Source: Reclinomonas americana ATCC 50394
Lineage: Eukaryota > Jakobida > Jakobea > Jakobida
Direction: 5' to 3'
NCBI GenBank assembly: GCA_048213135.1
Contig: PS015049.1
Location: 67,499-127,295 of the forward strand
DNA: 59,797 bases
The position numbers and the translations under genes are program-made. Under the pieces are notes generated by a model. That model was not told where the DNA came from and ran no database searches. It worked only from the letters and a program-made list of their open reading frames with translations. How positions within the stretch are numbered: the first letter of the stretch is position 1; the number at the start of each line of letters is the position of its first letter. Below, piece by piece: positions 9,725-20,639 of this stretch.

Positions 9725-10794
9725 ATGATTGTGGCCGCGGCCTTGGCTGCAGCAGCTGCGCGACAGACAGAGACGTCGTCGCCGGTGACTCCTCCCCACT
9801 ATGCGCCTTCGCCACTGTCGCCGACGCGTTTGTGGGCCGGTCAGCAGGTGTATCAGTATGCTCCGGTGGTGGTGGCGAGTGAGGCGGAGGAGGCGGCGTA
9901 TTATGAGTCGGCAATTGCGTTGGAGCTGAAGGCGTTTGCGGCGGATCTTGGAGCTGCTTCTTCCTCGACGACCACAACGACGACTACTGTGAGTGGGAAG
10001 CGTTTGCGAGGGGAGGACGAGCAGGAGGAGCAGGTGGCGGCGACGGTGGCGGTCAAGAGACCACCGAGAAAGCGCAGAAAGCTGCTGATCTCGTCGGACG
10101 ATGGTGCCGATCGGAAGAAGAAGAAGAAGAAGGCGAAACGAAAGACACTGGCATCACCTTCCTCCTCGTCATCATCATCATCGTCATCGTCTTCATCGTC
10201 GTCGTCATCATCCTCTGATGAAGGCGACGATAAGCCACTGTCGGCGCTGCTCAAGGGAAAGAAGGGCAAGCAGGTCAATCATCGTTGTACACCACCACAG
10301 TCGTTCCATCTGTGTGCTCACTGCCGACGTGCAGGCCAAGAGTGCTGCTGCTGCTGCTGCTGCCCCTGCTCCACCACCACCGCCACCACCTCCAGCTCCG
10401 GCTCCGGCGCAACCTGCGCCGCCCAAGATCCGCACCAGTGGCAAGAAGCTGAAGATTGAGCAGGCGGAGATCCCGCGCTTCAAGTACGACTCGACAGCGC
10501 CCATCTTCAGGTGCCCCTCCTCATCCTCGCCAGTGATGCCCCTTGTTTCTCATTCACATGTCCTTGCGCAGTGGCATTCGGCAAAAGATGTTGGGTGCAC
10601 TGATCGAGCAAGCGGCGTGGTTGCCGCAATGCCTCAACGCGAAACACGTGATTCGGTACGCGATGCAGCTGGAGGAGAACGCGTACACTCGGAGTCGTGG
10701 AGTTGAGGTGGTGTACAAGGGATCGATAGCGGCCGATGTGATGCGCATCAAGAGGGCGGTGGCGAGCAAGGAGATGTTGACAGATGTGCGGTAA
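9725..10794 (+). CDS. TFIIS middle (domain II)-like nuclear protein
   Basis: Exons 9725-10273, 10335-10510 and 10572-10794 splice in frame (phases 0 and 2) to about 315 residues. The N-terminal half is low complexity: alanine-rich start, a K-R-P-P-R-K-R-R-K basic cluster and K-K-K-K-K-K-A-K-R-K (nuclear localisation), and a run of about 20 serines next to an acidic D-E-G-D-D. A P/A-rich linker follows. The C-terminal 75 residues match the central domain of TFIIS: S-G-I-R-Q-K-M-L-G-A-L at its start, a q-L-E-E-N-A-Y helix and v-Y-K-G-S-I near the end. In the family this domain binds RNA polymerase II. There is no C-terminal zinc ribbon, so it resembles the SPOC/Bye1-type regulators or a small TFIIS_M protein rather than TFIIS itself. 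Confidence 0.7.
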
Positions 10795-10966
10795 ACGACA
10801 AGAGTAGATTTGGCTTGGGAAACGAAACAGCATTTACACACACACGCACTCACGCATGCACACGCGGAGGATCCGGTGGCTGGTGGGAGGGGAAAGAACA
10901 ACGGGAAACACGCACGACCGGCACAATGAGGACGGCAGATATTTGGGGGTATGAAGCGCAGGAGAC

Positions 10967-13900
10967 TCAGTTCTCTTGCTCGTCGGTGTCCGGCTCGGCG
11001 TCCTTCTCGCCACCGTCGTCGTCGGGCAGCACAAAGTCGTCCTCCACGGCGTACCTGCATTGTTGGTGAGTGTCACCACGTGGGAGTGCATCATCCTGCG
11101 GGAGGCGAGACGCAACAGAATCTTGGTGACTTCCTCGAGGAAAGGTGGCACGGCGTCGGGGGCGGCCTCCTGCGTTGTCTGGCACATAATCTCAATGTCG
11201 CGCAGCTTGCCAAAGTAAAAGTCACGCTCGCGCTCCAGGCCGTCCACAATCAGCTTCAGCTCGGCCAGTTGTTGTTNNNNNNNNNNNNNNNNNNNNNNNN
11301 NNNNNNNNNNNNNNNNNNNNNNNNNNNNNNNNNNNNNNNNNNNNNNNNNNNNNNNNNNNNNNNNNNNNNNNNNNNNNNNNNNNNNNNNNNNNNNNNNNNN
11401 NNNNNNNNNNNNNNNNNNNNNNNNNNNNNNNNNNNNNNNNNNNNNNNNNNNNNNNNNNNNNNNNNNNNNNNNNNNNNNNNNNNNNNNNNNNNNNNNNNNN
11501 NNNNNNNNNNNNNNNNNNNNNNNNNNNNNNNNNNNNNNNNNNNNNNNNNNNNNNNNNNNNNNNNNNNNNNNNNNNNNNNNNNNNNNNNNNNNNNNNNNNN
11601 NNNNNNNNNNNNNNNNNNNNNNNNNNNNNNNNNNNNNNNNNNNNNNNNNNNNNNNNNNNNNNNNNNNNNNNNNNNNNNNNNNNNNNNNNNNNNNNNNNNN
11701 NNNNNNNNNNNNNNNNNNNNNNNNNNNNNNNNNNNNNNNNNNNNNNNNNNNNNNNNNNNNNNNNNNNNNNNNNNNNNNNNNNNNNNNNNNNNNNNNNNNN
11801 NNNNNNNNNNNNNNNNNNNNNNNNNNNNNNNNNNNNNNNNNNNNNNNNNNNNNNNNNNNNNNNNNNNNNNNNNNNNNNNNNNNNNNNNNNNNNNNNNNNN
11901 NNNNNNNNNNNNNNNNNNNNNNNNNNNNNNNNNNNNNNCGAGCGCCTGCACCTTCTTCGAGTCGCCGCTGCCGCTGCCGGAGGCACCAGCAGCACGAGCT
12001 ACAAGGGTGCGTGAGAAAAGGAAGGAGGAGAGGGAGAAGAGTAAGGGTGGGTGTGAGAGACGAAACCAGAGGCTGCCGGTTTCCTCGCGGGTGGAGCCGG
12101 GCGGCTGGGTGCGGCCGAGGCCTCGGCGGCGGGCGCAGCACCAGCAGCACTTGCAGCAGCCGGTCGCGCGACCTGTGTGCGTGCATGCATGTCAGAGGCG
12201 AAAGTTTGCCAATCTGTTTCCCTTCTGCACGCTACCTTGCTGGCTCGCGGAGGTCCCGAGCCCGGTGCGTTTTTCCTGGCACCTGGGAGGAGAGTGCAGT
12301 GAGCACACTTACCATGACAAGAAAACAAAAGAAANNNNNNNNNNNNNNNNNNNNNNNTTGCCTTGTCTCTCTCTCACAGGAGCGGCTCACTGCCAGCTAA
12401 TGCACATTCTGTTCCCTGGTGTGTACTGCGCTCCTCAGGCCCTTCACTTTCTGTGCTGTCTGCTGACTGACAACTGTGTGTGCAGACTCGATCGCACTGC
12501 ACAAGGTCAACTTCAACGCCAAGCTGGAGCACGAGTATGTCAACAACTTCAAGATCCTGCAGGCGGCTTTCAGCAAGCTGAACATCAAGAAGGTGCTCAT
12601 TATTATTCTTGCAGCCTCGCTCGCTGCGCCGCACACGGCGACTGACTGCGCGTGCAGAACATTGAGGTCGACAAGCTCGTCAAGGCCAAGTACCTCGACA
12701 ACTTGGAGTTTGTGCAGGCGCGTTTGCTCTGTTGCTGATGATTGTTTTCTCGCTCCACACTTGACTCACCACGCATCTGCAGTGGATGAAGCGGTATTTT
12801 GAGTTGCACTACGACCAGACGCCGTACGACGCCAAGTACGAGCGCGATTCGGCCATTGCCCGCTACAACGGTTTGAGGGCGTGCTGAATGTGTGTGCATG
12901 TGTGCGTCGGGGTACAGTGCCAGAGTGGGTTTCAGAGGAGGAAAAAGCATGGGTACTGCTCCTCGGCCAAGCCGCTCATACATCGTCGGTGCCCTGCATT
13001 GTGTGTGTACGCGTGTGTGCACATGTGTCCACCGAACAGTCAAGCGGCCGGCGTTGACGCAGATCGAAGGTCTCCAAAAACTCCCCATGCAAATCTCTTC
13101 CTGTCATCCTCCCCTGCACCGTCTCTTTGCGCTCTCCTTCTCCTTCCNNNNNNNNNNNNNNNNNNNNNNNNNNNNNNNNNNNNNNNNNNNNNNNNNNNNN
13201 NNNNNNNNNNNNNNNNNNNNNNNNNNNNNNNNNNNNNNNNNNNNNNNNNNNNNNNNNNNNNNNNNNNNNNNNNNNNNNNNNNNNNNNNNNNNNNNNNNNN
13301 NNNNNNNNNNNNNNNNNNNNNNNNNNNNNNNNNNNNNNNNNNNNNNNNNNNNNNNNNNNNNNNNNNNNNNNNNNNNNNNNNNNNNNNNNNNNNNNNNNNN
13401 NNNNNNNNNNNNNNNNNNNNNNNNNNNNNNNNNNNNNNNNNNNNNNNNNNNNNNNNNNNNNNNNNNNNNNNNNNNNNNNNNNNNNNNNNNNNNNNNNNNN
13501 NNNNNNNNNNNNNNNNNNNNNNNNNNNNNNNNNNNNNNNNNNNNNNNNNNNNNNNNNNNNNNNNNNNNNNNNNNNNNNNNNNNNNNNNNNNNNNNNNNNN
13601 NNNNNNNNNNNNNNNNNNNNNNNNNNNNNNNNNNNNNNNNNNNNNNNNNNNNNNNNNNNNNNNNNNNNNNNNNNNNNNNNNNNNNNNNNNNNNNNNNNNN
13701 NNNNNNNNNNNNNNNNNNNNNNNNNNNNNNNNNNNNNNNNNNNNNNNNNNNNNNNNNNNNNNNNNNNNNNNNNNNNNNNNNNNNNNNNNNNNNNNNNNNN
13801 NNNNNNNNNNNNNNNNNNNNNNNNNNNNNNNNNNNNNNNNNNNNNNNNNNNNNNNNNNNNNNNNNNNNNNNNNNNNNNNNNNNNNNNNNNNNNNNNNNNN

Positions 13901-14490
13901 NNNNNNNNNNNNNNNNNNNNNNNNNNNNNNNNNNNNNNNNNNNNNNNNNNNNNNNNNNNNNNNNNNNNNNNNNNNNNNNNNNNNNCTGTGCAAGTGGGCA
14001 AGTGTGTGTGACTCTGTGTGGCTGTGTGCATCACCCACCTGAGGCAAAGTCCTCGATCTTCTTCTGATCCTGCACAGAGGAAAGAAGGAAGGCAGGAAGA
14101 AGAAGAGTGAGTGGCGATCGCCATCGCACCTCTCTCTCACTCTCTCATTCCCTCCTCCGCACACAAACCATTTGAAGCAGCTCATTCGCCCACGCCAGGA
14201 TCTCGTATCGACTGACAAAGTAGGCACTGCATGTGCGCACAAAGAAACACAGAGAGAGAATGAGCGCGCGAAATGCCATTGTCAACAACAACAGTCACGT
14301 CATGTGTGCGTGAGATCAGTTGGCGCTCTTTTTGTGTGCAAAGTGACTGCTCTTCTCTCTCTCTCTGCTTGTGTGCGCAAGTGTGTGCCTCAGTGAGTGT
14401 GTGACACAGCAGCAACACAATCGAACATCTCTCTCACTCAGTGTTTGCTGTGTCTCTTGTCTGTGAAGGATCAACGAACCTGTCCATCAT
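10967..14490 (-). CDS. EB1: EB1 / MAPRE microtubule plus-end protein, with its CH-domain contig inverted in the scaffold
   Basis: Minus-strand pieces: exon 1 at 14490-14480 (M-M-D plus two bases); exon 2 at 14226-14169 ([14 protein letters not shown]); exon 3 at 14069-14039 ([10 protein letters not shown]); then, after the CH-domain contig, [10 protein letters not shown] near 12285, an Ala/Pro linker at about 12180-12070, a gap at 11277-11938, the EB1 dimerisation helix ([16 protein letters not shown] near 11200-11245) and an acidic tail ending D-E-Q-E-N at stop 10967. The tail lacks the usual EEY/F end that binds CAP-Gly proteins. The missing CH-domain exons lie on the plus strand at 12380-12870 within a contig bounded by gaps. 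EB1 tracks growing microtubule ends and recruits other plus-end proteins. Its 5' end faces the oxidoreductase gene. Confidence 0.9.
12358..13147. other. Contig probably placed in inverted orientation
   Basis: This 790-base piece is bounded by N gaps at 12335-12357 and 13148-13985. Its only gene content is the EB1 CH domain, on the strand opposite to both flanking EB1 pieces. Flipping it restores gene order, reading frame and all splice phases. From 12871 to 13147 it holds intron-like (TG)n-rich sequence. Confidence 0.85.
12380..12870 (+). CDS. EB1: EB1 calponin-homology domain exons (misoriented segment of the EB1 gene)
   Basis: Four exons, 12380-12418, 12486-12592, 12658-12717 and 12783-12870, encode the EB1 CH core: [55 protein letters not shown]. 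The first exon begins in the phase left by the minus-strand exon ending at 14039 (Ser-Gly split G/GA), and the last ends in the phase expected by the exon starting near 12284 (Gly split G/GT). No start codon or EB1 tail exists on the plus strand. The third intron uses a GC donor (CAG/GCGCGT). Together these say the segment belongs to the minus-strand gene. Confidence 0.9.
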
Positions 14491-14504
14491 GCCTTACTCG
14501 TTCA

Positions 14505-14508
14505 ACAC

Positions 14509-14552
<44 letters not shown>
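14505..14552. repeat. (CA)n microsatellite between the EB1 and oxidoreductase genes
   Basis: About 24 CA units lie in the divergent spacer 14491-14799. This spacer presumably holds both promoters; I see no clear TATA box. Confidence 0.9.
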
Positions 14553-14555
<3 letters not shown>

Positions 14556-14799
14556 GAGACAACACACACACAAGTCAGTGTCTGCGTCATTTCCACTGCA
14601 TTTTTTTCATCAGACAGACCGATGGCTTCTCCTGCACCTGCGTCCATGATTGCTCTCTCTTTCCTTTACACGCACACGCAGCACACACACAGCACACTGG
14701 AAGAGTCTTGAGTGCGTGGACAATCGGCGAGCACGCAACGTTCATATTCGCTTCCCGCCAAATCGCCATTGTCCACACTTCCGATTTTCGAGTGAGAGA

Positions 14800-17108
14800 A
14801 TGAGCCAGCGTCGCTTTGACTTGACTGTGTTTGGTGCCACGGGTTACACTGGTTACTAGTCCATCGCAGCATGCTTCACTCTATGCATTTTTTCACTCAC
14901 TTTTTTTGTCTTTTTTTGTGTGTTTTGTGTCTCTCTCTCTGTGTGTGTTGTTGTTGTCAGGCACTCTGATTGCCGAGTACCTCGCAAAGCAGCATTACGA
15001 TGCGAGCAAGCTGTGTTTGGCCGGGCGGAGGTGAGTGCTTGCGTGAACGGAGTTGATTGATCGGAGTTCGCATGCACACACGCGTTTCTCTCCGTCTCCT
15101 CTCTCTGTGTCTGTCTGTGTCTCTGTCTGCCTGTGCATGAGTGGCCGAGTGCGCCCTTGTGTCTGTGTGCACTGGCACTTGTACAATGTGAAGATTCTCT
15201 CTCATGATCACTTTGCAGCAAGGAGAAGCTGGAGGCTCTCAAGAAGCACTTGGAGGTGCGTGCATTCTCTCCTCCTCTCTGCCTCTCTCTCTCTCTCTGT
15301 ATCTCGCCGCACACACTTGCCCGACATGCAGAGCATTGAGAAGTCGTTCAATCGCGTCAATTTGCTGGTGGCCAGTGTCGACAATGCCGACGAGGTCGAG
15401 GCCATGATCCGCCTCACCAAGGTCGTTGTCAACTGCGTTGGTCCCTTCTTCCGCTACTCCGAGGTCGTCGTCCGCAACTGTGTCGAACACGGCACTGATT
15501 ACGTCGATATCACGTTGCGTCACTCTCTCGAATCTGCTCCTCTCTGCCCTCACTCATGCGCGAGTGCAGTGGCGAGCCCAACTTCATTGCGCTGATGATG
15601 GACAAGTATCAGGAGCAGGCCGAGCGCAACAATGTGCTCATTATCTCTGCGTGCGGCTTCGATTCGGTGCCCGCCGATGTCGGCGTGCAGTACGCGCGTC
15701 AGCAGTTCGGCATTGATCGTGTGCGCTCCGTCGAGGGCTATGTGTCGTTGAAGAACTTTGGGTTGTCGGCCGGCACGTGGAACACCATGCTGGACAGGTG
15801 GGGCGATGGGGGGAAGAGGGAGAAACGGGGAAGGGGGAGGAAAGGGGCAAGGGGGAGAGAGAAAGCGCAGAGGCAAGAATTGTGAGGGCATGTTTGTGTT
15901 TATGCGAGAAAGCGAAGCGCAGGGAGGCTGAGGAGTATGGCGGTCTCTTGAATTCGTCCACCAGGTGATAGAAGCAGATCTCGTCACTCTCTGTGCTGCT
16001 CGTATCCTCCACTGCATATGGCGTCGGTGTTGCTTCAGCAGACGGAGCAAGCGTCGTATTCGTGTCACATGAGAAGAAGCGAGGAAAGCGTGGAAGCAAG
16101 AAAGTGACACACTGAGTCGTGGTCGGCGCGATGAGAAGGAGAAATGATGTGTCATGTTTTCGTTTGTTGCGGGCACGGCCGTCGCCTTCCGCTCACCATC
16201 GCTTCTCCGACCCCACAGCATCGCCAACGCCAAGCAGATGGCTGCCGTGCGTCGCAAGAGTGCTGGCCCGCCGCCGGCTTCGATCCCGAAGGTCTGCTCT
16301 TTCCACGTACTCCTTTTCCAAACACTCTCACTTTCTCTCACGTATTCTCGCAACCCACAGGAAAAGCGCGTGCTCAAGAAGCTGCCACACAAGTGCAAGC
16401 AGATGGACAACACTTGGTGCATTCCGTTTGCCACCTCCGACCCGTTCGTGGTGCGCAAGACGATTGAGATCCAGGCGGACAAGTCGATGCCCTACTTCCA
16501 ATACGGCCACTACCTGTCGGTCGGCGGTCTGTTCCGACTGATCATCATGGCGCTGGGATTCGCGTTGGGTTGCGTCGATCAGCACGCGAGCAAGAACTCG
16601 ACCTGTGACTCACTTGTGTTCGTGCCAGTGTTCCTGCTTGCCAAGTTCAAGCTCACGCGCGACCTGCTCCGCAAGTACAAGTCGGAGGGCTCGGGGTGAG
16701 TTCCCTAGAGAAAGGGTGTGTGTGTGTGTGTGCTTAACCTTTCTCAACTGTGTGATCTCGGCTCGTGCAGCTCGTCGGTCGAGAGCCGCCAGTCGAGTCG
16801 CTCGAGAATTCTGTTCCTCGCTCGCGACGACAACGGAAAGCTCCTGGGACAGGCGGAGTTCACCGGCGCTGATCCCTATGATGTCACCGCTGTGACTGTC
16901 GTGCAGGCGGCGCGCGTGTTGCTGGAGAAGAGAGTTACGTTTGCAACGCTTCCGTCCTCTCTCACTCTCACTGTTCTTCTCACACGCTGTTGCGCAGGAG
17001 CAACTGCCGATGCGTGGTGGTGTGGCCACTCCAGTGTCGGCACTCGGCGACGTGTACACCGACTACCTTATGCGCTGCCCGGAGATTGCCTTCCGCAAGG
17101 TGGAATGA
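14800..17108 (+). CDS. Saccharopine dehydrogenase-like oxidoreductase (SCCPDH family)
   Basis: At least nine exons from ATG 14800 to TGA 17106-17108 give roughly 420 residues, the family's usual length. The N-terminus carries a Rossmann motif split by an intron (F-D-L-T-V-F-G-A-T-G-Y-T-G, then T-L-I-A-E-Y). Further family blocks are V-V-N-C-V-G-P-F, the D-Y-V-D-I-T-G-E exon junction, and A-C-G-F-D-S-V-P-A-D-V-G. Hydrophobic stretches (G-L-F-R-L-I-I-M-A-L-G-F near 16530) match the membrane or lipid-droplet-associated part of animal SCCPDH. The 3' part ends C-P-E-I-A-F-R-K-V-E. The introns checked are GT-AG and in phase; one of about 418 bases (15799-16216) is purine-rich. The family is not the lysine-pathway enzyme; related proteins act as trans-acting enoyl reductases, so the substrate here is unknown. 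Confidence 0.88.
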
Positions 17109-17167
17109 GAGAACACCGTAGAGAGAGCGTACATGTTCACTCGCGCGTTCTTCGCCCGCCTTCCCCG

Positions 17168-18266
17168 TCACCTATCGCGTTCTGGTGGCGAGCCCAGTGA
17201 AAATGGCTCGAGTGCTGTTGTTGTTGTTGTTGTTGTTGTGGCCACAGTGGGTGCACCACGCCCAGCTGGTGGTGCGGCAGGTGGCGGACCGGGAGCAGCG
17301 GCCGCCGACTGTGAAGGCGTGGTCTGAATGGCGGGGAGTACCGGCAAGCGGAAACCACGTCCCCGACCAACCGCAGTGCTCACTGGTGTTCTGCGCAATG
17401 ACAACAACGGAGTCAAGAGTCGAGCAAAGTGGGTGCGCGGCGACACGTTGTTGTACGAAACGACATGTTGGAAAGGGGCGTTGTCGACCCCGGTGGCCCC
17501 ACGGAGCCCACGCCCGCCGCACTGCAAGACAGATAGAAGTGAGGAAAAAGAGGGCACACACACACACACACACACATCGAGGCGAGAGCGGATTACGGTA
17601 CCTGGGCGACGGGCCAGGAGCGCCGCGGCCTCGTCCTCGTCCCATCACGCCCGCCAGGAGCGATGACACGGCACTGCCCCCGCACAGCACGTGTGAGCGA
17701 TGATGCATACGACAGTAACAACAACAAGGAGTAGCGCACCTTGGTTGCTCAGCTGGTGGTCGATCGCGAGTCGGTCGTTCCTGATCGCGCACCACCCCGT
17801 CGTCCTCGTCCGAATCGTCGTCGTACACGCTACGGCCTGTGGCGGCGGCAGGTGTGAGAAGAAGTGGTTCGCGCACCTCTTTCATGGATCCACACACCTC
17901 GTCCCAAGGGCGCTGCTGCGGTGAGTCCACCCGGTGTGATAGTCGTCGTCGTGGTGGTTGTGGTGGTCATCGGCGCACCACCAGCGGAGCCAGCGCGCAG
18001 CCACGATGGCGCCCCTGTGCCCGCTGGTGGTGGAGCAGCAGCGGTGGCCGGCGGTGGACTGGCCACTGAACCTGCACTTCCGCGACCTCGCCCTGCTTGT
18101 GAAATGAGAACAAAGAGAGCAGGAGAAGAAGGAGAGGTTTGAGAGGGGGGTGGAGTGGAGCGCACCTCGTCCACCCAGCGCGCCCAACACACTCGACATG
18201 AAGCGACCACCGGCAGCAGGCGAGCCAAAGTTCGTGCTGCCGCGAAGGCCGCCGACGGATGGAGGA
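17168..18266 (-). CDS. RGG-box low-complexity protein (5' end missing)
   Basis: Minus-strand exons from an acceptor at 18269-18267 to TAG at 17168 splice in phase. They encode a G/A/P/T-rich protein with four spaced Arg-Gly clusters: G-G-R-G-R-G-R-G, P-L-G-R-G-R-S, M-G-R-G-R-G-R-G and V-G-R-G-R-G-F-R. Two runs of eight to nine threonines flank A/P-rich segments, and one exon is acidic (Y-D-D-D-S-D-E-D-D-G). Such RGG clusters bind RNA and are arginine-methylated in many eukaryotes; that is known of the sequence class, not shown here. The 5' exons should lie in or beyond the gap 18447-18718. The stop is 59 bases from the stop of the convergent oxidoreductase gene. No folded domain is recognisable. 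Confidence 0.55.
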
Positions 18267-18803
18267 CTGTGGGGAGGGAGGGAGAGGAAGGGAAAGGGTG
18301 AGTATTCATGGCAAAGGACAATAATAATGGTTGACAGCAGCGACGTACTAGCACGAGCAGATTGAGAGAGAACGGAAGTAGAGACAAGAAACTCTCTCTC
18401 TCTCTCTTTCTCTCTCCCGCAACCACAACCTTGGATGCATGAACCGNNNNNNNNNNNNNNNNNNNNNNNNNNNNNNNNNNNNNNNNNNNNNNNNNNNNNN
18501 NNNNNNNNNNNNNNNNNNNNNNNNNNNNNNNNNNNNNNNNNNNNNNNNNNNNNNNNNNNNNNNNNNNNNNNNNNNNNNNNNNNNNNNNNNNNNNNNNNNN
18601 NNNNNNNNNNNNNNNNNNNNNNNNNNNNNNNNNNNNNNNNNNNNNNNNNNNNNNNNNNNNNNNNNNNNNNNNNNNNNNNNNNNNNNNNNNNNNNNNNNNN
18701 NNNNNNNNNNNNNNNNNNCTTTGAAGGATGACAGGATGCCTCACAGACAAGGATGAAGAAAGGAGGAAAGAGAGAACGAAGCAACCAACACACCCTCTCT
18801 CTT

Positions 18804-19865
18804 TCACTCCCTCTCCCTCTCCCTCTCCCTCTCCCTCGCTCCCTCTCCCTCTCCCCTTCCCGGCAACCGCAACGTTCGATACACGATCTTCTTCGGTGCC
18901 TTGCAGTGCACACCAAACGCATCNNNNNNNNNNNNNNNNNNNNNNNNNNNNNNNNNNNNNNNNNNNNNNNNNNNNNNNNNNNNNNNNNNNNNNNNNNNNN
19001 NNNNNNNNNNNNNNNNNNNNNNNNNNNNNNNNNNNNNNNNNNNNNNNNNNNNNNNNNNNNNNNNNNNNNNNNNNNNNNNNNNNNNNNNNNNNNNNNNNNN
19101 NNNNNNNNNNNNNNNNNNNNNNNNNNNNNNNNNNNNNNNNNNNNNNNNNNNNNGAATCCACGCAAAACCACCGACAAGCGCAGATGGATGACGCCCTCGG
19201 AGATGGTGTGCAGTCGGAAGCGGTCTTCGCCCGTCACCACCACATCTTCGTTCATCAGTCGCGGTGCTCCACCCAGAAAGATCGCTGCATCGCCACAACA
19301 GTCAGTGCGAGCAGGGACGTACGCAATCAGGAGGCGAGGCGACGCACTGCGCAGAGTATCGCCCAGACTGCCCATGGGTCTCCACGTCGGACACTCGATC
19401 TCGTAGTGCCCGGGCGCGCATGGAACCGTGCACGTACCATACGACACTGTCACGCACTGTCGGCGACACAGCGCGCACGCACATCCGCAGCGACAAAACA
19501 ACTCACCAAACTGATTGCGCCCGAAGAAATCCTGCGTCCACACCTTGAAGAAGAAGCGCGGCCAGCCCTCCACCGAGTTGCACGCATAGTACAGATCCAC
19601 AGGGTGCGACCACACAAACAGCGATCCATCCTGGAACAAAACAATGTCACTTGTCTGCCTCCTCACAAATCGCTCTTGTCTGTCTCTCACCGATGGACAG
19701 TCAGTGTGCGTTGTGCCTCGATCATCACCCGCCAACAGCGTCCACGAGTCCTTTGGACTGATATCATCCATGAGAGTGCCTCCAGGCGCCGACTGCTCAC
19801 CAACACCAGTCGATGAAGACGAGGCGCCACTGTGTGAGGCACCACCAGCACCTGCTCCAAGAGTG

Positions 19866-19905
<40 letters not shown>

Positions 19906-20155
19906 CGAGTGTGTGTGTGTGTGTTGTGTACGTACCTCCTCCTGCTCCACCTGGCTGGTGCAGCTCATTGCCGGCCAACACTCGCCACTCACACAGCAAG
20001 TTGCTCTTGCCGTTGAAGAGAGTGGCGCCGACGACCTCGCCAATGATGTGTGCCTCTGCGCGCTGCTCGTGCTCAGGCACCAGAGGTGGTGCGGGTGCCA
20101 GCACGCCCGAGGCCACAGTGGAGGCGCCACCAGCAAGAGCACCGCCTGCGCTCAT
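18804..20155 (-). CDS. B9D2: B9 domain-containing protein 2 (ciliary transition zone)
   Basis: Begins M-S-A-G-G-A-L-A-G (ATG 20155). The B9 domain starts A-H-I-I-G-E-V-V-G-A and continues S-N-L-L-C-E-W, W-S-H-P-V-D-L-Y-Y-A, W-P-R-F-F-F-K-V-W-T-Q-D, Y-E-I-E-C-P-T-W-R-P-M-G-S, G-E-D-R-F-R-L-H-T and V-V-L-R-G-F, matching B9D2 block by block. After the gap 18924-19153 the frame resumes as D-A-F-G-V-H-C, the equivalent of the normal B9D2 end (R-Y-G-V-E-C), so little or no coding DNA is missing. It then adds a basic tail and a microsatellite-encoded R/E run to TGA at 18804. An insert of about 50 residues rich in G/S/A (exon at about 19865-19690) interrupts the domain. B9D2 works with B9D1 and MKS1 in the transition-zone gate. 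Confidence 0.9.
19866..19925. repeat. (GT)n microsatellite in a B9D2 intron
   Basis: Two GT runs lie at 19868-19902 and 19909-19924, just upstream (in gene direction) of the acceptor for the G/S-rich exon. Confidence 0.85.
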
Positions 20156-20639
20156 TGTGGAGAGATAAGAGAGAAGAGCGGGAAATTTGGTGTAAGAAGG
20201 CAGTTTCACGATGACGGAAAAGTGACCGGTGTGGCGAGGAGTACATAGTGACAGCTACAAAGGATCGATGAGAGGGCGGAAGACTGCAACTGCAGCAGGG
20301 GGATCTGCACATCACGATGGATCGCGACTTCGAAGTTCTAGTCGACGTCGACGTTTTCCGGCCCGGCCCCCTCCTTCCCGAGAGCGTATGCCTTGTCGCA
20401 GTAGTTCACTGCCTCTCCCTTGCACCTGCTGCGTACAATGCCCAATCAACGCAGCGATGGCATCGGAACGTGCATGCAGAACTTCGCCACTGATTGTGCA
20501 TGAATTGCCGGTCTTCCGCTCCCTCTCTCTTCCGGATCCACCATGACAGGTACACAACTACGCTCCGTGCACTGCCTCCCTACCCGGTCAGCCTCAGCTG
20601 TGTCCCACTCGCCATTTCACATTCGTTTTCGATCTCATC

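Noticed and set aside
12380-12870. A second, independent EB1 gene on the plus strand
   Set aside because: It has no start exon or tail, and its outer splice phases match the minus-strand EB1 pieces; contig inversion is simpler.
17882-20209. A 775-codon minus-strand open frame
   Set aside because: It reads through introns and two N gaps; the B9D2 exons and the separate RGG gene explain the coding parts in spliced form.
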